Below are positions 58,884 through 64,000 of a DNA stretch of 64,000 nt, piece by piece (position 1 is the first letter of the stretch; every line of letters begins with the position of its first letter). The notes beneath the pieces are model-generated. The model worked only from the letters and a program-made list of their open reading frames with translations, did not search any database and had not been told where the DNA came from. Origin of the DNA: Dictyophora rubrovolvata (lineage: Eukaryota; Basidiomycota; Agaricomycetes; Phallales; Phallaceae). The position numbers and the translations under genes are program-made. The DNA lies in assembly GCA_029959195.1 (NCBI GenBank), contig CP114121.1, positions 744,001 to 808,000 of the forward strand, given 5' to 3'.

Positions 58884-60970
58884 ATGAGCTCCCGAGACGA
58901 AGAACTTATTGATTACGAAGATGGAAATGACCTTACCAGCGTCCCAATCACGACGACCCAAAATGAGGCAGCTGCTGTGGCGGCCCCAACTGGTTTGGAT
59001 GGTGACAAAGATAAGAAGAATTATACTGGTATTCATTCAACAGGTTTCAGGTTTGTCTGGCAATCTCCACGTTTTAATGGGATTTGTATTGATTGATTCG
59101 TGTTTTATAGAGATTTCCTCCTGAAACCAGAACTTCTCCGGGCGATTAGCGACTTGGGATTTGAGCATCCGTCCGAAGGTTGGTTCTCTTTTCCTCAGAT
59201 TGCGTCCTGTCTAGTAAATGACCCATTTTCACGTAATAGTGCAACAAGAGTGTATTCCACAGGCGGTACTGGGTATGGATGTCCTATGTCAAGCGAAGTC
59301 CGGACACGGGAAGACTGCTGTATTCGTTCTCGCGACTTTGCAGCAACTCGAACCCCAGGACGGTGAAGTTTCGGTGCTTGTCATGTGCCATACGCGTGAA
59401 CTTGCGTTTCAAATCCGGAACGAATATACGCGTTTCGCGAAGTACATGCCCGACATTCGAACCAGCGTGTTCTACGGGGGAACACCTGTGCAAAAAGACG
59501 CAGAAATGCTAAAAGACCCCAAAACCTGTCCCCATATTATTGTTGCCACTCCCGGTCGACTCAATGCCCTTGCACGCGACAAGTACCTCAACGCGAAGCA
59601 CGTGAAGCACTTTGTTTTGGACGAGTGCGATAAAATGCTAGAACAGCTTGGTTAGTCAAATCGGCACCTCCATTGCATCCGTTTTCTTTTTCTTCAAATG
59701 CCTGCTACTGTCGCCACCTTGTCTATCGCTTCGCGCGCTTTTTACTTCTCGGCCGTTCCCTATGTATTCGCGCTGAGCATGCATAGCTGTAGCTGGCTGG
59801 ATTTCCTTCACTATCCCAAAAGAGTTTCATTTATGCTTGTGGAAGATGTGAAGACGAATGTGCTTCAAATTTGAAACAGTGGGGAGAGGAAAAGCTTGCC
59901 TAGGAATAGAAAAAAAAAGACAAAGATAGATTTTTATTGGCAACTCCTTTTCTCTTCTTCGCCGTCGTCTCAACGTGGTTTCTTACATATTTTCTTTGTC
60001 GGTCTTTTTTTCGTATCATCAGACATGCGCCGAGACGTTCAAGAAATCTTCCGATGCACGCCACACGTCAAGCAAGTTATGATGTTTAGCGCTACGCTCT
60101 CAAAAGATATTCGGGTTACTTGTAAGAAATTCATGAGCAACGTACGTGTTTTTTCTAATCGCGATTAATACTATCGGCTTATTGTTGACTCAGCCGCTCG
60201 AAATCTTCGTCGACGACGAAACAAAACTCACCTTACACGGCCTGCAACAACACTACGTCAAGTTGGAGGAAGTCGCTAAAAATAGAAAATTGAATGACTT
60301 ACTAGACACGTTGGAATTCAACCAAGTAAGAATGCGTCGTTTTTTTTTCCTTTTAAGCCCAAGTGTCTCATTGCTTACTTACAGGTTGTCATATTCGTAA
60401 AATCTGTCGCTCGAGCCGTGGAGTTAGATAAACTACTGAAGGAATGTAACTTCCCAAGTATCAGTGTTCATTCCGGTTTGCCACAAGAAGAGCGGTACGT
60501 CGAAAACGAGAATATATTTTCGCGTTCATTGGTAACCGTGCGCTTCGTTTAGAATCTCGCGGTACAAACAATTCAAAAATTTTGAAAAACGTATTCTTGT
60601 TGCCACTGACATATTTGGTCGTGGTATTGATGTTGAACGTGTGAACATCGTCATCAACTACGATGCCCCAAGTGATGCGGATAGTTACTTGCACCGTGTA
60701 GGGTAAGTGATAACGGAGTTCTTTGAGTTTGCTGTTAAGCTTATGAAACTGTATACTAGACGTGCTGGCCGTTTCGGTACCAAAGGTCTAGCTATAACGT
60801 TCTTATCCACTGACGCCGATCAAACTGTTATGAACGACATTCAATCGCGGTTCGAGGTTGCCGTTTCGGATCTTCCTGATCACATCGATCCATCAATTTA
60901 CAGTAAGGATTTTCTTTTTATGTTATTCTTATGACGATCGCTAACTGACAATCTTTCAGTGACATCCTGA
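58884..60970 (+). CDS. SUB2: DECD-box RNA helicase SUB2 (UAP56)
   Basis: ATP-dependent RNA helicase of spliceosome assembly and the TREX mRNA-export complex, nuclear. Start ATG 58884-58886 ([16 protein letters not shown]). Motifs in order: [37 protein letters not shown], Walker [39 protein letters not shown], Walker [98 protein letters not shown]. It ends [14 protein letters not shown] with stop 60968-60970. About 436 residues as expected. The intron at 59651-60022 is 372 nt; the others are about 50-70 nt. A stop-containing fragment of the gene recurs at 63938-64000. Confidence 0.95.
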
Positions 60971-61586
60971 TTGCGGAGTAATCTATCTCGAGCTATTAAA
61001 TGTGTTCTTTCCGCTTTCACTAGTTTTTTCCTACCTGAAAATAACGTTGGCTTACTTGGTTCTTCTCTATCTTTGTATTCTTCTATTAGTGTTTGATATA
61101 TAAAGTCTCTTACTGCGGACTAAAGCCAATAGGGAGTGATCACTTGGCAAATTTCGCACGTGAAATTTCTTGCAACGGCCCGCCAACGACGGTCGTGTCA
61201 ACTGCACGTGTGCTCAGCTCATAATGATAATGATAATGATATCGTTTACCCGCAAGGTTCCTTCGTTGACATCTAGAAATACTGCCATTGAGCCGACGAC
61301 TATTTCAGATAATCGCAGATCCGGGTTACTAAGATCTTGAAATTCCACCAATTGCTGAACTCAGGGTGCAATTCCGTTCTAGGTTCGGTGATCAAAAGCG
61401 TAAATGGTGTTTGTTTTAATTACGCATTGCCTAATTTAGCCGCAGTGCCTTCGTAGCCTAGTTGGTCTTTCAAAATCCCCTAAGTTCAATTCAGTTGAAT
61501 GACGTCATTCTATCTCACCCCAGTTGCTCGATTTTTTTTCTATGGGTTCATTAGATTGTAAGATGATCAATCCTAATGTCCGTGAG

Positions 61587-61616
61587 GAGGCGGGAAATTT
61601 CGTTTTTTCCCGCCTC
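61587..61616. promoter_or_regulatory. Inverted pair of ggcgggaaa sites
   Basis: gaggcgggaaa and its exact complement 8 bases apart. Each half contains a TTTCCCGCC-like E2F/MBF consensus. Whether it is a regulatory site or a small hairpin is not decidable from sequence alone. Confidence 0.35.
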
Positions 61617-61742
61617 GCTTTGGCCCGGGAGAGAATGAAGCGGTATTTGCATTTCCAGGCTTTCCTTCAGTTGTTGCCAAACTGAATTGAGCTTAGTCTT
61701 CATGTTCAGATAAGTGCGTGGCTACATGTGAAATCTAGGGAC

Positions 61743-61815
61743 TGGGAATCGGTGTTTTCATTTTCCAGCGTTGGCACTTGGAATCGGCGTCTTCATTCCC
61801 CAGCGTTGGCACTTG
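61743..61815. repeat. Two copies of a 35-bp tandem repeat
   Basis: ggaatcggtgttttcatttt ... cgttggcactt is followed directly by ggaatcggcgtcttcattcc ... cgttggcactt, and a third copy starts with ggaatt. Four to five mismatches between units. Confidence 0.8.
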
Positions 61816-62058
61816 GAATTGTACCCTAGCAATTGCGTATTGCCGAGTGTAAGATTAGCAAACAGATGGAGGTTTACTCTCGAATTCTATTCAGTAAAAA
61901 GCCCTCTCCCGATCCTATCTCTCTAGTAGTAGGATTTCATGTTAAGGGAGCCAGGTAGTGTCCTATTAGCGTAATAAATTTCACAATCCACGATGTCACC
62001 TTTTTCAAAAGACAATCACAAGGCCGTGGTACACGGTGTTTTCCAAAGACAGATTGGG

Positions 62059-62066
62059 TATAAAAA
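62059..62066 (+). promoter_or_regulatory. TATA box of terpene synthase gene
   Basis: tataaaaa 64 bases before ATG 62123. An upstream in-frame ATG at 62036 lies before this TATA box and so is unlikely to be used. Confidence 0.65.
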
Positions 62067-62122
62067 GAGGACAGTTAAGAACCACACTATCTAAAGTCCT
62101 CACCAAACAAATCCAGTATCTA

Positions 62123-63326
62123 ATGTCTGTATTAACCCTCAATTCCACTGCGACTCAAACCCCCGTTCTCAAACCCCTTCGGCCTGCTGCAGGCTTCTCT
62201 ATTCCTGATTTCTGGAAAATGTCTTCTTTCCCAGCGGAATATAACAAAGATGGCGATCTCGTTTCTCTCGAGACTCAAGAGTGGTTTGAAACAGTTGCCA
62301 AATCACAAGCTCCACCAGCTCTCTTCCAGACAGTTCGCGAATGCTGTGCTGGGGAGCTGGCGGGGTATGCCTACTCCCCCGCTGCCCCTTATCCCGCGTT
62401 GAGACTCGCATCGGATTTCCTCCTTCTTCTCTTCATAATGGACGACTTGTCGGACTTGATGGATGACCATCAGGCCCAAAATTTTGAAGACATCATTCTT
62501 GATGCGTTTGATTTGCATTCAAGCCCTGAAAATGAGCCGCTTGCTGCAATATTAATTAGAGAGTAAGTGGTTATTGTCTTTCGGGTAGGACTGAAATGTT
62601 GACCGACGAACTATTTCCAAAGCTGGTGGACTCGTGTTTGCCTTTATACTCCAGCAGAAGGCTGGAAAACTCGATTGGTTTCTCATATCAAAGACGTTAT
62701 CCAATCTATGAAAAAACAGGCCGAAATTCGAGTATCAGGATATCTTCCTCCTCTTGATGAATTTATTCGTCATCGTCGTTTCACGGGTGGAGTGATTCCT
62801 GCTGTTACTATGATAGAGTTAGGTTTGGGAATAGAACTGCCCGAAGAGGTACTATCCCACCCATTGATGTGTATCATGCTAGACTGCGCGAATGATTTTG
62901 TATGCCTCTCAAATGTAAGATTTTTCCTTTCGTTGAGCAGCTCGTGAGGTCTTATCTGATTTTAATTGCCTTCAATAGGATGTATTCTCCTACGCGAACG
63001 AGAGAAAAACCTCTGATACACACAATATCTTAATCCTCCTTCAAAAGAAATATGAAATGGATCTTCAGACCGCCGCAAACTATGTCGGTTCTCTCGCTAC
63101 CATTGCATCCAAGACCTACCAGGAAGCTAAGGCAAAGCTACCTTCCTTCGGTCCGAAACTGGATAAGGATGTGGCAATGTATTGTCGGGAGCTTGAAAAT
63201 TGGTTCATCGGGCATTTAGACTGGAGTTTTACTACCTTTAGATATCTCGGTGATGCAGCCAGAAGAGACAGGATCAGAAAGACTTTATGGGTCGACTTGG
63301 AGGATTCTACTGATGTTAAAGTGTAA
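62123..63326 (+). CDS. Sesquiterpene synthase (class I, trichodiene synthase-like fold)
   Basis: Ionises farnesyl diphosphate with Mg2+ and cyclises it to a sesquiterpene; product unknown. Exons 62123-62562, 62623-62914 and 62979-63326 join in phase to 359 residues. The Asp-rich motif is DDLSD in LLLLFIMDDLSDLMDD. The NSE triad reads NDVFSYANE, built across the second splice junction (LSN|DVFSYANE); RY appears in TTFRYLGD near the end. FSIPDFWK at the N-terminus and YTPAEGWKTRLVSHI, GYLPPLDEFIRHRR and GGVIPAVTMIELGLGIELPE in the core fit basidiomycete enzymes. All catalytic motifs are intact, so it is probably active. I see no P450, oxidoreductase or transporter next to it in the window, so a gene cluster is not shown. 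Confidence 0.9.
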
Positions 63327-63937
63327 CCAATGCGATTCTGGCATATTATATCACTGGATGTCGGACATAAAAATACCCCTTTGACTATAGATCCACAAAA
63401 GAAAAAAAGAACATATGGAGCTCTTTTCATTGTCCATTTTTTAGATTTAAATTTCCGTTTTTGTGTTAGCGCCGATAGATTTAACTACAGCGTCGTGTAG
63501 ATACTAGAAATGTAGTAAAGAATAGCATAACCAGAGTTTCGTAATCCGGCGGATCCGCCCTAATATTTTCGAGCCAAAGTATTTTCAAACACATCAGATC
63601 TCCGATTAGTTATTAATAGTTTATTTCCACACGCGACAATAAGCTTCACCTAGTTCCAGTTGTGTCGTCTGGTCTCGCCGACTAATAGTAAACTAAAGGA
63701 GACCTTAGCCCCAGCCTTCTATCTTAGTCTTTTGAGATCTTCGGCTTGGTGATTTACATCCGTATCAAGTTGTTGAGTGTCCATTAACATTAACAAACAT
63801 TTTTCCCCACCAAAATGTATCAACTACACGGAGCGGCGCGGCAAACAGCGGAGCGCCAGTCACGGACATTTCCCCGGTCCTCCGTCTAGAAAAACACATC
63901 TGGCTGCCTGCTAGTTCCTACCGGCTCTCTTCAACGG
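63327..63937. other. Intergenic after terpene synthase
   Basis: 3' flank of the terpene synthase gene; no supported gene. Confidence 0.45.
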
Positions 63938-64000
63938 TAATTCTAGCAACATCTTGTTCATTGGCGCCGATTAACCTGTTATGAACGGTATTCAATCACG
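63938..64000 (+). pseudogene. Decayed SUB2 fragment, cut by window edge
   Basis: ttggcgccgattaacctgtt atgaacggtattcaatcacg closely matches SUB2 at about 60808-60847. The matching frame reads GAD, stop, PVMNGIQSR where SUB2 has [13 protein letters not shown]. The similarity begins near 63938. The in-frame TAA shows it does not encode the helicase. How far it extends is unknown. Confidence 0.75.

Larger units (their letters stand above)
60971..62058. other. Intergenic between SUB2 and terpene synthase
   Basis: Contains an aatgat microsatellite at about 61222-61241, an 11-bp inverted repeat gaggcgggaaa/tttcccgcctc at 61587-61616 and a 35-bp tandem repeat at 61743-61815. No supported gene. Confidence 0.5.

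Noticed and set aside
62036-62122. Upstream start of the terpene synthase
   Set aside because: The ATG at 62036 precedes the TATA box at 62059, so a transcript from that promoter would not contain it.
1-64000. tRNA, rRNA or CRISPR loci
   Set aside because: I looked for T-loop consensus and repeat-spacer patterns by eye and found nothing convincing; a tRNAscan-type run would be decisive.

Overview
The window looks like nuclear DNA of a mushroom-forming basidiomycete (Agaricomycetes). The evidence is: genes broken by many GT-AG introns of about 50-70 nt, a class I hydrophobin, two basidiomycete-type multipass membrane proteins of the DUF6534 style, an HNH_2 protein, a pseudokinase-kinase protein, a sesquiterpene synthase and a LysM membrane protein. 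No rRNA, tRNA or CRISPR was seen. Exon models were made by eye from splice sites, reading frame and family knowledge, so boundaries marked approximate should be treated as such.

Layout. 1-1824 (-): 5' part of a class IV-like chitin synthase running off the left edge. 2719-3048 (-): small proline/serine-rich putative gene with a decayed relative near 21.7-21.9 kb. 3723-4890 (-): Ure2p-like glutathione S-transferase with 6-nt and 12-nt microexons. 5112-6657: complete but internally deleted hAT transposon with 13-bp terminal inverted repeats and an 8-bp target-site duplication. 7086-12253 (-): SKI3. 12636-14866 (-): CDKN3-like dual-specificity phosphatase. 14.9-17.6 kb: no recognisable gene. 17685-18125 (+): hydrophobin, followed at 18298-18497 by a near-perfect 200-bp hairpin. 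18.5-22.6 kb: repeat-rich, gene-poor. 22671-23430 (+): LysM protein. 23706-27217 and 28000-31443 (+): tandemly duplicated VIT-vWA genes, the second with an altered MIDAS. 32323-33762 (-): DUF6534-type protein A. 34773-36727 (-): membrane-anchored Smr protein. 36.8-44.4 kb: about 7.7 kb without a recognisable gene. 44491-46174 (-): nuclear protein with an AF4-C-terminal-like layout. 46847-48002 (-): ribosomal protein uS7 (RPS5). 48-50.3 kb: empty. 50391-51666 (+): LYC1-like N-acetyltransferase. 52390-53372 (+): HNH_2 protein. 53739-53950: internally deleted copy of the acetyltransferase. 54258-55631 (+): DUF6534-type protein B. 56196-56290: duplicated promoter/start region of the HNH gene. 56367-58703 (+): pseudokinase-kinase protein. 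58884-60970 (+): SUB2 helicase. 62123-63326 (+): sesquiterpene synthase. 63938-64000: decayed SUB2 fragment cut by the window edge.

Housekeeping genes for RNA metabolism (SKI3, RPS5, SUB2) are mixed with accessory genes typical of mushrooms. The accessory stretches (18-33 kb and 50-64 kb) show repeated local duplication, partial copies and domain decay. The strongest leads are the VIT-vWA pair with a broken metal site, the hairpin beside the hydrophobin, the mini-hAT carrying unrecognised sequence, and the HNH promoter copy just upstream of the pseudokinase-kinase gene. I found no convincing multi-gene system of an undescribed kind.
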